Source: Coprococcus sp. (lineage in GTDB: Bacteria > Bacillota > Clostridia > Lachnospirales > Lachnospiraceae). Taken from it: a stretch of DNA of 38,674 nt. The translations under genes were made by a program, and so were the position numbers. Of this stretch, positions 8,603-15,120 are shown piece by piece; within the stretch, counting starts at the first letter, position 1, and each line of letters begins with the position of its first letter. The stretch covers positions 1 to 38,674 of the forward strand of contig JAEDGW010000010.1 in assembly GCA_016297325.1 (NCBI GenBank), in the 5' to 3' direction. The notes beneath the pieces were generated by a model. The model had not been told where the DNA came from, made no database searches, and was given only the letters and a program-made list of their open reading frames with translations.

Positions 8603-8767
8603 TTTTGAAGAAGCTGGAAGAGCTGTTATAATTTCCTTGACTTTGCCTTCTTCAACTCCCAGTCTTTCGCTTATTTCATGAACAGAAAGCTGCATTTCAT
8701 TATAATAAATTTCAATTTTGCCTTCAATCTTGCCCTCATTTTTTATTACCTGGCTTGCATTACACAT
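8600..8767 (-). CDS. 55-aa protein, probable C-terminal remnant of an Rpn/PD-(D/E)XK transposase-like nuclease
   Basis: The protein runs MCNASQVIKNEGKIEGKIE, then a YYNEMQLSVHEISERLGVEE helix pair and ends TALPASSK. Glu/Gly/Lys-rich repeats followed by a short HTH-like tail are typical of the C-terminus of the Rpn family of putative transposase-nucleases, so I read it as a surviving tail. It nevertheless has its own AAGGAG site and ATG at 8767 and overlaps the end of the upstream gene by several bases, so it may be translated. A genuine microprotein cannot be excluded. Confidence 0.45.
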   Translation of the reverse strand: MCNASQVIKNEGKIEGKIEIYYNEMQLSVHEISERLGVEEGKVKEIITALPASSK

Positions 8768-9089
8768 TTTTCCACGCTCCTTCTATCCCTGATCCACTTG
8801 TATAGTACATCTCTTCTTTTCTAGTACCATACCTGCCGTCAGGTCGAAGTATCAATGTGTCCTCAAATAGTATTGGTCGCTTGAGATAGCTGAGATTAGA
8901 TAAAACATCTGACAGTACATAAAAAATTCTCATGTACTCTTCTATCTTCTGTAAATCGTCTGGATTTGTCTCATCGTATACTACTTCGGACATGTCTTCA
9001 TATTCCTTATATCCAGTTTCGTCCATCATTTCCGAAATCTGCACCCTAAGATCTTCCATCTCTCCATTAAGTTTTTTTAATTCTATCAC
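8760..9089 (-). CDS. 109-aa hypothetical protein, DUF5348-like
   Basis: An N-terminal predicted coiled coil (residues 1-60, rich in Glu/Asp/Met) is followed by YLKRPILFEDTLILRPDGRY and YYTSGSGIEG. This C-terminal block resembles the DUF5348 fold of small mobile-element-associated proteins, from memory only. The protein ends abruptly (GAWKNV), which suggests loss of a terminal beta strand through fusion to the following Rpn-tail remnant. It has a plausible start after GGAGGAGAATGTG. It is soluble, acidic and lacks a signal. Function unknown. Confidence 0.5.
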   Translation of the reverse strand: MIELKKLNGEMEDLRVQISEMMDETGYKEYEDMSEVVYDETNPDDLQKIEEYMRIFYVLSDVLSNLSYLKRPILFEDTLILRPDGRYGTRKEEMYYTSGSGIEGAWKNV

Positions 9090-9098
9090 ATTCTCCTC

Positions 9099-9905
9099 CT
9101 ATTTTGTTGCTCCGCACTTGCTGCAAACATAACCACTTATATACTTGGTTGTCTGATTTTCATATTTGGCCGGATGATGAATTGTTTTTACCTTAACCGG
9201 TTTACTTATTGAACTCGCACCTTCATGAATTGTCATTCCAAGTTCTTCGTCATAATACTCCTCACCACAATAGCTTATGTGATAGGAATCCCCATAAACA
9301 TCTTTGCCACAATATGTACAAAATGGGTGCTCCTCATACACATCTTCATCCCAAGCATCTTCAACCAGCACCTTTTCTGTCTTAGTGTCATACTGGGCTA
9401 CCCAGTTGTGTGAACACTCGGTGGTTTTCTCCCTTGTAGTGGTCTCTGTTGTAGTCTGTTCCCTAGTGGTTGGCTGCTCTCTGGTTGTTGTCTCAGTTGT
9501 CGGCTGCTCTCTGGTGGTGGACTGTGCCTCTGTCGTAGTCTGTTCCCTGGTTGAGACCTGTTCTCCAGTGGTTGTCTTCTCCCCAGTTGTTACCTCCACC
9601 TTGGTCGTGACCTTTCCTGGCTTATCAGCCTTAGTCGTCTCCGCTTTTTCTGACGCAACCCTGGTAGCCTTTTCCGTTGTGGATTTCGTCCCCTTGGTTG
9701 TGTTCTTGGCCGCCTGAGTTGTCCTTCCCTCAGTCGCCACTGCTGCTCTCTCGGTTGTGTTGTCCCCCTGATGGTTATTTCTGCCGCTCATCGAGGGGAG
9801 GAGCAGGATCAAACTGGTGCTGATTACCAGAAAAGCAAGACAAATCAGAACGATAATGGCAATTTTCTTATTTCTGTCTTCATTATTTTTTCCGTTGTTA
9901 TTCAT
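9099..9905 (-). CDS. Membrane-anchored Thr-repeat protein with C-terminal Cys-pair module
   Basis: A 268-aa protein: a basic N-terminus (NNNGKNNEDRNKK), one membrane segment (IAIIVLICLAFLVISTSLILL), then about 110 residues of Thr-rich linker with TTREQ/TTETTTREQ repeats, and a C-terminal module from CSHNW to the end containing CTYCG, ISYCGEE and CSKCG. The Cys pairs look like a zinc-ribbon or disulfide module of the kind repeated in Lachnospiraceae surface proteins (compare the transglutaminase-like proteins at 15-20 kb). The ATG at 9905 follows GGAGGGA; an in-frame extension to 10013 lacks a site. Probably a cell-surface stalk protein; function unknown. The repeats make a long spurious antisense ORF. 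Confidence 0.7.
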   Translation of the reverse strand: MNNNGKNNEDRNKKIAIIVLICLAFLVISTSLILLLPSMSGRNNHQGDNTTERAAVATEGRTTQAAKNTTKGTKSTTEKATRVASEKAETTKADKPGKVTTKVEVTTGEKTTTGEQVSTREQTTTEAQSTTREQPTTETTTREQPTTREQTTTETTTREKTTECSHNWVAQYDTKTEKVLVEDAWDEDVYEEHPFCTYCGKDVYGDSYHISYCGEEYYDEELGMTIHEGASSISKPVKVKTIHHPAKYENQTTKYISGYVCSKCGATK

Positions 9906-9995
9906 AAAAATCCCTCCAGATGTAACACCTAACTTCATAAGCAAATTTATCATAACATGAATATACAAAAAGTAAATAGAATAGGAGAATATAGT

Positions 9996-10023
9996 AAAAA
10001 AAGACACCAACAAATAAAGTTGG
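9996..10023 (-). terminator. Weak leftward hairpin with T-run
   Basis: CCAAC/GTTGG (5 bp, 7-nt loop), followed on the minus strand by TGTC and seven T. It would stop leftward read-through from the toxin-antitoxin region into the Thr-repeat gene. The stem is short. Confidence 0.35.
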
Positions 10024-10130
10024 CAATTGATTTTATGATTCTATAGAGAATGATGGTAAGGGTTGTCATATTAAGGTCTGACAGGTTGGTTGAGAAAATA
10101 AACAATGAGGACATGAAAAGAATGGCACAA

Positions 10131-10191
10131 AACTATCCAATTTGTATAGTTATGTAAACCTATTGAAAAGCAAGAGATAGTATGTCACAAT
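10131..10191 (+). promoter_or_regulatory. Promoter of peptide gene 1, with upstream dyad
   Basis: TTGAAA (10163-10168), a 17-nt spacer ending in TGT (extended -10) and CACAAT (10186-10191). Just upstream, AACTAT/ATAGTT at 10131-10151 forms a 6-bp dyad kept in both units, a possible operator. Predicted RNA start about 10197. Confidence 0.6.
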
Positions 10192-10198
10192 ACAGATG

Positions 10199-10230
10199 TT
10201 GCCACCCCTAGACTGGCAAGGAAAGGGGGG
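10199..10230 (+). promoter_or_regulatory. Leader hairpin with competing Shine-Dalgarno sequestration, unit 1
   Basis: TTGCCA (10199-10204) can pair with TGGCAA (10214-10219). Alternatively CCCCT (10205-10209) can pair with AGGGG (10224-10228) inside the G6 ribosome binding site. The same elements are identical in unit 2. SD sequestration by the 5' leader is known from type I toxin mRNAs. Confidence 0.5.
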
Positions 10231-10236
10231 AGTTGA

Positions 10237-10335
10237 ATGACACTACTGATATCTCTTGCTTATTCATTTGTGGTTTCTGTCATAGCAGGTATAGTGGCTT
10301 ACTATATCTGCAAGTGGCTGGACAGAGACAAGTAG
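10237..10335 (+). CDS. 32-aa hydrophobic peptide, putative type I toxin 1
   Basis: The peptide starts MTLLISLAYSFVVSV, continues through one membrane-spanning segment (IAGIVAYYI) and ends in the polar tail CKWLDRDK. A short single-helix peptide with a charged tail containing LD is the pattern of the Fst family and other Gram-positive type I toxins, which damage the membrane when over-made. The ATG is preceded by GGGGGGAG. The C-terminal half (VAYYICKWLD.DK) is shared with the peptide of unit 2, whereas the N-terminal codons, which lie inside the antisense-complementary repeat, differ. Toxicity is inferred, not shown. Confidence 0.75.
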   Translation: MTLLISLAYSFVVSVIAGIVAYYICKWLDRDK

Positions 10336-10379
10336 GTTAGGCAACCAGCACAAAAGCGTAGTTCCACTTTGCAAAAACG

Positions 10380-10451
10380 GAATAGAAAACCCTAGAGGTC
10401 GCAGCCTCTAGGGTTTTCGTTTTAGGTTGAATGACCTAATATCTCTTGTCT
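10380..10451 (-). ncRNA. Putative antitoxin RNA 1
   Basis: The predicted start is about 10451, seven bases after a minus-strand TATAAT (10458-10463) with TTGCGC (10481-10486) at a 17-nt spacing. The RNA would end after the shared hairpin near 10380, giving about 72 nt, close to RNA II of pAD1 par (about 65 nt). Its 5' part is complementary to two 10-nt blocks spanning the SD/ATG and codons 5-8 of the peptide 1 mRNA. The ends are predictions. Confidence 0.65.
10386..10423. terminator. Bidirectional terminator shared by peptide mRNA 1 and antisense RNA 1
   Basis: A perfect 13-bp stem (10386-10398 with 10405-10417), loop TCGCAG, with T-runs leaving both ways (TTTTCGTTTT rightward, TTTTCTATT leftward). 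The two transcripts carry complementary loops, as in par-type systems. Confidence 0.85.
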
Positions 10452-10457
10452 GCCGAC

Positions 10458-10486
10458 ATTATATCATATGATTTATGCCTGCGCAA
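10458..10486 (-). promoter_or_regulatory. Promoter of antisense RNA 1
   Basis: Read on the minus strand: TTGCGC, 17 nt, TATAAT. The -10, the ATCATATGA preceding it and the AATATTGCG block are conserved in unit 2. Confidence 0.75.
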
Positions 10487-10540
10487 TATTCATTTTCCCT
10501 GCAATAATAAGCAATAAATTCATAAAGAATACAAGCACAA

Positions 10541-10601
10541 AACTATCCAATTTGTATAGTTATGTAAACCTATTGAAAAGCGAAAGATATTATGTCACAA
10601 T
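10541..10601 (+). promoter_or_regulatory. Promoter of peptide gene 2, with upstream dyad
   Basis: TTGAAA (10573-10578), 17 nt, extended TGT and CACAAT (10596-10601), with the AACTAT/ATAGTT dyad at 10541-10561 as in unit 1. Confidence 0.6.
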
Positions 10602-10646
10602 ACAGATGTTGCCACCCCTAGACTGGCAAGGAAAGGGGGGAGCGCA

Positions 10647-10736
10647 GTGTCCAAATTTCTTGTTTCATTTTTAATTTCTGTCGTGGCAAGTATAGTAGCC
10701 TACTATATTTGCAAGTGGCTGGATGGAGATAAGTAA
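10647..10736 (+). CDS. 29-aa hydrophobic peptide, putative type I toxin 2
   Basis: It starts at GTG 10647, seven bases after the G6 run, exactly as the ATG is placed in unit 1. The peptide begins MSKFLVSFLISVVASI, spans the membrane once and ends VAYYICKWLDGDK. It shares the second half with peptide 1 but not the first. Function as a membrane-active toxin is inferred from size, hydrophobicity and the paired antisense RNA. Confidence 0.75.
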   Translation: MSKFLVSFLISVVASIVAYYICKWLDGDK

Positions 10737-10774
10737 GTGGTAATCAGCCCAAGGTGTACGTCGCCTTTGAAAGA

Positions 10775-10861
10775 CGGAGAAAACCCCAGTAGTTGGCGCT
10801 ACTGGGGTTTTCGTTATGCTTTTGGGAAAGCATGTGTCAAAACTTCTTGTTTCTATTGCCT
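10775..10861 (-). ncRNA. Putative antitoxin RNA 2
   Basis: The predicted start is about 10861, after TATAAT (10868-10873 on the minus strand). It ends after the shared hairpin, about 87 nt in all. Its 5' region is complementary (18 of 20) to the start-codon region of the peptide 2 mRNA. The ends are predictions. Confidence 0.65.
10780..10815. terminator. Bidirectional terminator of unit 2
   Basis: A perfect 13-bp stem (10780-10792 with 10799-10811) and loop TTGGCG. TTTTCGTT follows rightward and TTTTCTCC leftward. The rightward loop contains a YUNR (UUGG) U-turn pattern, a motif associated with fast RNA-RNA pairing in antisense systems. Confidence 0.85.
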
Positions 10862-10867
10862 GTCAAC

Positions 10868-10896
10868 ATTATATCATATGATTTCAACCTCCGCAA
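10868..10896 (-). promoter_or_regulatory. Promoter of antisense RNA 2
   Basis: Minus strand TTGCGG (10891-10896), 17-nt spacer, TATAAT (10868-10873). It matches the unit 1 antisense promoter closely. Confidence 0.75.
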
Positions 10897-11068
10897 TATT
10901 CATCCCCCCACATCTTAATGTTTTTTCAGATGTATCCACCCCTGCAAAAGTAGTATAATGACATCATGAGACAAAAAAAGTGAAGTGTGAAGCGGCATTT
11001 GTTTTCAGAAAATGGGGTATATTATTCATAAAAACAAATGAAAAGACAACATGAAAGGAGTGGGTTAC

Positions 11069-12553
11069 ATGTTAAAGGATTGGAACAGACCGGAGCGTCC
11101 ATCGGATGAGGAGATAGACACACGGTTAAAGATTGCCAGAGAGAATCTGACACGCAATCAGATCAAGGTTAAGGAAGGCAAGATTCCTGTATTTGTCATA
11201 CTTGAAGGCTGGGGCGCCGCAGGCAAGGGAAGCCTTGTGGGAAGGATCATCAAGAATATGGATCCAAGATTTTTCAAGGTTGAGTCTGTGAAGTATTCTA
11301 CGGATGACGAGAAGAGAAGACCATTTTTGTACAAGTATTTTACAAGAATACCGGAACAGGGTGAGTTCGTATTTCTTGATGGTGGCTGGATGCGTGACAT
11401 CGTAGGTGGCAGGATGTCCGGGGAGCTTTCAGATAAGGAATACAGGAAAAGGGTGGACAGCACCAAGAGATTTGAGAGGAGCCTGGCAGACAACGGTTAT
11501 CTCGTCATGAAGTTCTTCCTTCATATCGATGAGCATGAGCAGAAGAAGCGGCTTGAGGCACTTTTGGCTGACGACACGACAAAGTGGAGGGTGTCGAAGC
11601 ACGACCTGAAGCAGAACAAGAAATATGACAAGAATCTTGAAGCGTTTGACAGCTTCATGTATGACACCAATCTGTCAAATGCTCCATGGTACATGATAGA
11701 CGCAAAGGAGAGAAAATGGGCTGAACTGCAGATCCTTGATATCATCAATCAGGGCATAGAGACGGCATTGCTCAATCAGGGGCACGCTGCGCCGATATTA
11801 CAGAATACATTTGCACTCAAGAAGATCCCGAAGCTTTCCGAGGTGTCTCTTGACAAGAAACTTACAGATGAGGAGTACAAAGAGGAACTTGACAAATTGC
11901 AGAAGAAACTCGGCAGACTCCACAACGAACTTTACCAGAAGAAGATACCGGTCATCATAGGCTATGAGGGCTGGGATGCAGCTGGCAAGGGCGGAAATAT
12001 CAAGAGGATAACGGAGGCACTTGATGCCAGAGGTTATGTGGTAAATCCTATAGCAAGCCCTGAGCCTCATGAGAAAGCAAGGCATTTCCTGTGGAGATTC
12101 TGGACAAGACTTCCAAAGTCAGGACATGTGGCGATATTTGACAGAACCTGGTATGGCAGGGTCATGGTTGAGAGACTTGAGGGCTTCTGTTCGGAAAATG
12201 ACTGGCAGCGTGCATACAACGAGATAAATGAATTCGAGAAGGAGCTGAATGACTGGGGCGCCATTGTCATCAAATTCTGGGTTCAGATAGACAAAGATAC
12301 GCAGCTTGAGAGATTCACTCTCAGACAGAACACACCTGAGAAACGCTGGAAGATCACGGACGAGGACTGGCGCAACCGTGACAAATGGGACAGCTACGAG
12401 GTGGCAGTGGATGAGATGCTGGAAAAGACGAACACCAGCTTTGCTCCTTGGCATATATTGGAGTCAAATGACAAGAAGTATGCCAGAATAAAAGCGTTAA
12501 AGATTGTTATCAAGGCGATAGAGGATAAACTGGAGCAGGTTGAAAAGAACTAA
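11069..12553 (+). CDS. Two-domain polyphosphate kinase 2 (polyphosphate:AMP phosphotransferase type)
   Basis: A 494-aa cytoplasmic protein with two tandem PPK2 domains, the arrangement of the polyphosphate:AMP phosphotransferases that make ADP from AMP and polyphosphate. Domain 1 (about 1-240) has Walker A EGWGAAGKGS, but its Walker B/lid reads LDGGWMRD instead of DRSWY, so it is probably non-catalytic. Domain 2 (about 270-490) has the intact EGWDAAGKGGN and FDRTWYGRVMVERLEG. The ATG at 11069 has AAGGAG eight bases upstream; the ATG at 11051 would place that site inside the gene. A TATAAT at 10954-10959 may be its promoter. It ends at a strong terminator and stands alone. Confidence 0.88.
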   Translation: MLKDWNRPERPSDEEIDTRLKIARENLTRNQIKVKEGKIPVFVILEGWGAAGKGSLVGRIIKNMDPRFFKVESVKYSTDDEKRRPFLYKYFTRIPEQGEFVFLDGGWMRDIVGGRMSGELSDKEYRKRVDSTKRFERSLADNGYLVMKFFLHIDEHEQKKRLEALLADDTTKWRVSKHDLKQNKKYDKNLEAFDSFMYDTNLSNAPWYMIDAKERKWAELQILDIINQGIETALLNQGHAAPILQNTFALKKIPKLSEVSLDKKLTDEEYKEELDKLQKKLGRLHNELYQKKIPVIIGYEGWDAAGKGGNIKRITEALDARGYVVNPIASPEPHEKARHFLWRFWTRLPKSGHVAIFDRTWYGRVMVERLEGFCSENDWQRAYNEINEFEKELNDWGAIVIKFWVQIDKDTQLERFTLRQNTPEKRWKITDEDWRNRDKWDSYEVAVDEMLEKTNTSFAPWHILESNDKKYARIKALKIVIKAIEDKLEQVEKN

Positions 12554-12601
12554 AAATGCATATAGGACTGAGAGTCCATGCTGTAAATAGAACACACATA
12601 A

Positions 12602-12637
12602 GGCGGTGATACACAACAGAAATATCACCGCCTTTTT
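12602..12637 (+). terminator. Terminator of the PPK2 gene
   Basis: GGCGGTGATA / TATCACCGCC (10-bp stem, 11-nt loop) followed by five T. It sits between convergent genes and may also stop the GH42 transcript. Confidence 0.88.
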
Positions 12638-12675
12638 CAAAAAGGGTTTAAGGAAGGAAAAGGTTATTACCAGGT

Positions 12676-14712
12676 TTAATTATTTTCCTTGATGATGGAA
12701 ACCCCAAGCGGAGTAAGTTCCAGACTTCCATCAATGAAAATATTTGTCTGAATGTCTTTTCCGTGAACTTCAGATATGGTCTGAGGTTCATTGGTGTTGT
12801 TCAGGTAGAAACCATATGAGGTTCCGTCATCCGCATATCTGCAGTGGTACTGGACTCCGTCAGGGAGCTGCTTTGTGGCAATGCCGGCAGTAACCAGCAT
12901 TTTCTCCATGATCTCACCAAGTTTGCTGTAATCTATTCTTGCAGCTACGTAGTAGGCTTTGCCTTTGCCGTAGCTGTTCACTGTCACTGCTGCATTTCCT
13001 GCATAGAAATCTGAATCGTAGGTTCCAAGAACATCCGCTGTTCCAACTCTGAGGATCTCAGCATAATCGCAAAGTCCGCAGGAGCTGCCGTCTGTGAAAC
13101 TTACGCTGTTTCTGTCGGATGGGTACAGGGTGTCGATCTCCTCACTGATGATTCCGAATACATCTGCAAGTCCATTTCCCGGAAATCCGCCCAGGATACA
13201 GAGCTGATCCTTGTCAACATAGCCGGTGAAGTATGTGGCCAGAAGCTGTCCGCCTCTCTTTACAAATGAAGCGAGAGACTCGGCTGCGCCATCCCTCAGC
13301 ATGTAGAGCATAGGTGCCACTACAACATCGTAATCGTCAAGTGGTTCATCTGATGCGATGACGTCCACATCAACGCCGCGCTTAGTCAGTTCCTTGTATA
13401 CAGACATGCATGTCTCAGGATATTTCTTTGATTCCTGGCCAAGAGCCTTTACATCATCTATAGCCCACATGTTGTCCCAGTCGAACAGCAGTGCAACCTT
13501 TGATCTGATGAGTGTGCCGGTTATCTCGGAGAGTCCGTCAAGCTCTGCACCGAGAGCTGCAACCTCCTTGAATATCCTGGTGTCATTTGTTCCGAGATGG
13601 TCTACAACAGCCCCGTGGTACTGTTCAAATGAGCCTCTGCCCTTTCTCCACTGGAAGTACTGGACTGTATCAGCACCGCAGGCTATCGCATTGTATGAGA
13701 ACAGCCTGTGAATGCCAGGTCTTTTCAGCTTGTTGTAGGGATGCCAGTTCACAAGCCCCGGAGCGCTCTCCATGAGCATGAAAGGCTTGTCCTTTTTCAT
13801 GGATCTCATAACTGCGTGATCAAAAGTGTTCTGTCCCATGACATCTGCAAGACTTTCATAGTCGTTGTGGAATCTAGGGTACGAATCCCATGAGATCACA
13901 TCGAGCTCCTTTGCCATCGGTCTGTAATCAAGGCCGTCGTAGAGCTGCATGAAATTGGTTGTTATAGGTATGTCAGGAGTGAGCTCCCGGAGGAGTTTTA
14001 TCTCTGACTTCATGTAATCGTTCATATTCCGTGTGGTGAATCTCTTCCATTCGAGATTCAGTCCCATGATGCTGAAATCGCCATTTTTATAAGGTGGCTC
14101 GATCTGTGAGAAATCATTATATGAGTGGCTCCAGAATGTTGTCCACCATGCCTTGTTCAGCTTGTCTATATCATGGTCGAATTTCTCAGCGAGATAATTC
14201 TGGAATCTCTTCACACAGAGGCGGCAGTAGCACTCACCGCCCAGCTCATTTGACACGTGCCACATGATGAGTCCCGGATGGTTTCCGACATGGGCGTGGA
14301 GCTGTCGGATGATATTGTCGACCTTCTCTCTGTAGATAGGTGAGCTCATGCAGTGATTCTCACGGACACCCTGATGTTCCCTGACATCATATGAATCCAC
14401 ACGTCTGATCTCCGGATATTTCTGGGCCATCCATGCAGGCTTGCCGCCGGATGGTGTGGCGAGAACTGTGTAAATTCCAGCATTGTACAGGTTGTCCATA
14501 ACTTCCTTCAGCCAGTCAAAATGATACTCCCCTTCAACGGGTTCATAAGCTGACCAGGAGAAAACGCCGAGAGTAGCGGAGGTCATTCCGGCCTCTTTCA
14601 TCATCTCGATATCCTTTGCCAGGATATCAGAGCGGTCCAGCCACTGTTCTGCGTTGTAATCACCGCCGTGTAATATTCCATTTATCTGTGGAAAGAGCTT
14701 ATTCTTGTTCAT
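12676..14712 (-). CDS. Glycoside hydrolase family 42 beta-galactosidase
   Basis: A 678-aa cytoplasmic GH42 enzyme (beta-galactosidase, sometimes alpha-L-arabinopyranosidase). The barrel begins GILHGGDYNAEQW. The acid/base is E156 in HVSNELGGE and the nucleophile E315 in FMLMESAPG. Cys residues in ECYCRLC fit the metal site seen in many GH42. A middle trimerisation domain (about 390-600) and a C-terminal beta domain follow, giving full family length. An AGGAGG lies 13 bases before the ATG, somewhat far. Its promoter contains a LacI-type operator, so expression is likely repressed until a galactoside inducer is present. No transporter or repressor gene is adjacent. Confidence 0.9.
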   Translation of the reverse strand: MNKNKLFPQINGILHGGDYNAEQWLDRSDILAKDIEMMKEAGMTSATLGVFSWSAYEPVEGEYHFDWLKEVMDNLYNAGIYTVLATPSGGKPAWMAQKYPEIRRVDSYDVREHQGVRENHCMSSPIYREKVDNIIRQLHAHVGNHPGLIMWHVSNELGGECYCRLCVKRFQNYLAEKFDHDIDKLNKAWWTTFWSHSYNDFSQIEPPYKNGDFSIMGLNLEWKRFTTRNMNDYMKSEIKLLRELTPDIPITTNFMQLYDGLDYRPMAKELDVISWDSYPRFHNDYESLADVMGQNTFDHAVMRSMKKDKPFMLMESAPGLVNWHPYNKLKRPGIHRLFSYNAIACGADTVQYFQWRKGRGSFEQYHGAVVDHLGTNDTRIFKEVAALGAELDGLSEITGTLIRSKVALLFDWDNMWAIDDVKALGQESKKYPETCMSVYKELTKRGVDVDVIASDEPLDDYDVVVAPMLYMLRDGAAESLASFVKRGGQLLATYFTGYVDKDQLCILGGFPGNGLADVFGIISEEIDTLYPSDRNSVSFTDGSSCGLCDYAEILRVGTADVLGTYDSDFYAGNAAVTVNSYGKGKAYYVAARIDYSKLGEIMEKMLVTAGIATKQLPDGVQYHCRYADDGTSYGFYLNNTNEPQTISEVHGKDIQTNIFIDGSLELTPLGVSIIKENN

Positions 14713-14767
14713 CTATTGTATGTAACCTCCTGTGAGTAAGGGTAATGTCTAAATAACTACTTATATA

Positions 14768-14797
14768 ATAATACAAAGTGCGCAAGCGGTTGCACAA
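14768..14797 (-). promoter_or_regulatory. GH42 promoter with LacI-family operator
   Basis: On the minus strand TTGTGC (14792-14797), an 18-nt spacer and TATTAT (14768-14773). The dyad at 14779-14796 (TGCGCAA, 4 nt, TTGCACA) has the GCAA-nCGn-TTGC core of LacI-family operators and covers the -35 to -10 spacer, a position expected for repression. Confidence 0.7.
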
Positions 14798-14983
14798 CTT
14801 ACGATTAAAAGGTAGCATAGATAGACAAATAATTCAATGGCAAATTGATAAAACTTTAAAATTTATGCAAAATACACAAATTAAATAATTGTGTGATGAA
14901 TAGAAAATCAATCCCCTCACATGAATAAAAATGGCTTAAAACAAGAGAAATTTGCCGCGCCAGGGCTGCGAAATATAATTGCT

Positions 14984-15002
14984 CAAAGTTGCGCACTTTG
15001 TC
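14984..15002. promoter_or_regulatory. Second dyad sharing a 13-mer with the GH42 operator
   Basis: CAAAGT, TGCGC, ACTTTG is a perfect 6-bp dyad. TTGCGCACTTTGT at 14990-15002 also occurs on the opposite strand at 14773-14785 in the GH42 promoter. It could be an auxiliary operator for DNA looping or control the gene at 15121. Confidence 0.45.
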
Positions 15003-15120
15003 AATTCCTACAAGATGTGTAAAAGTGGAGTAAACAGCTATCGAAGAAGGCCGAAAATCTATATAATAATAAGTAATTGAGGGATGAACGGACGGAGAAA
15101 ATGTGAAAAGGAGGAGTTAC

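Larger units (their letters stand above)
10125..10463. other. Type I toxin-antitoxin-like unit 1 (par/Fst architecture)
   Basis: The unit has a rightward promoter with a conserved 108-bp upstream block, a 32-aa hydrophobic peptide gene, a perfect 13-bp bidirectional terminator stem and a leftward promoter beyond it. The segment 10426-10448 just downstream of the terminator repeats the peptide start region 10232-10258 as two 10-nt blocks (GTTGAATGAC and ATATCTCTTG). A leftward RNA therefore carries their complement. This is the layout of pAD1 par (RNA I/RNA II converging on a shared terminator, with direct repeats). A second, related unit lies 410 bp downstream. Confidence 0.75.
10535..10873. 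other. Type I toxin-antitoxin-like unit 2 (par/Fst architecture)
   Basis: Second copy of the arrangement, 410 bp after the first. The first 108 bases (10535-10642) differ from unit 1 at only a few positions. It carries a 29-aa peptide gene, its own 13-bp bidirectional terminator and its own leftward promoter. The segment 10834-10853 downstream of the terminator matches the peptide start-codon region 10647-10666 at 18 of 20 bases, so an antisense RNA from the leftward promoter would be complementary to the start of its own toxin mRNA and not to that of unit 1. Confidence 0.75.

Noticed and set aside
9304..9717. Val/Ser-rich 137-codon ORF antisense to the Thr-repeat gene
   Set aside because: It is the mirror of ACN (Thr) repeats; the minus-strand gene has a signal anchor, a ribosome binding site and Cys motifs.
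10050..10157. 35-codon ORF upstream of peptide unit 1
   Set aside because: It overlaps the unit 1 promoter, has no ribosome binding site and has no equivalent upstream of unit 2.
10468..10674. 68-codon ORF covering the unit 2 promoter and leader
   Set aside because: It overlaps promoter, leader and peptide 2 in another frame and reads only non-conserved sequence.
14880..15060. A riboswitch or T-box in the gap before the transglutaminase-like gene
   Set aside because: No conserved riboswitch core or terminator/antiterminator pair could be seen; only the operator-like dyad and a TATAAT at 15062-15067.
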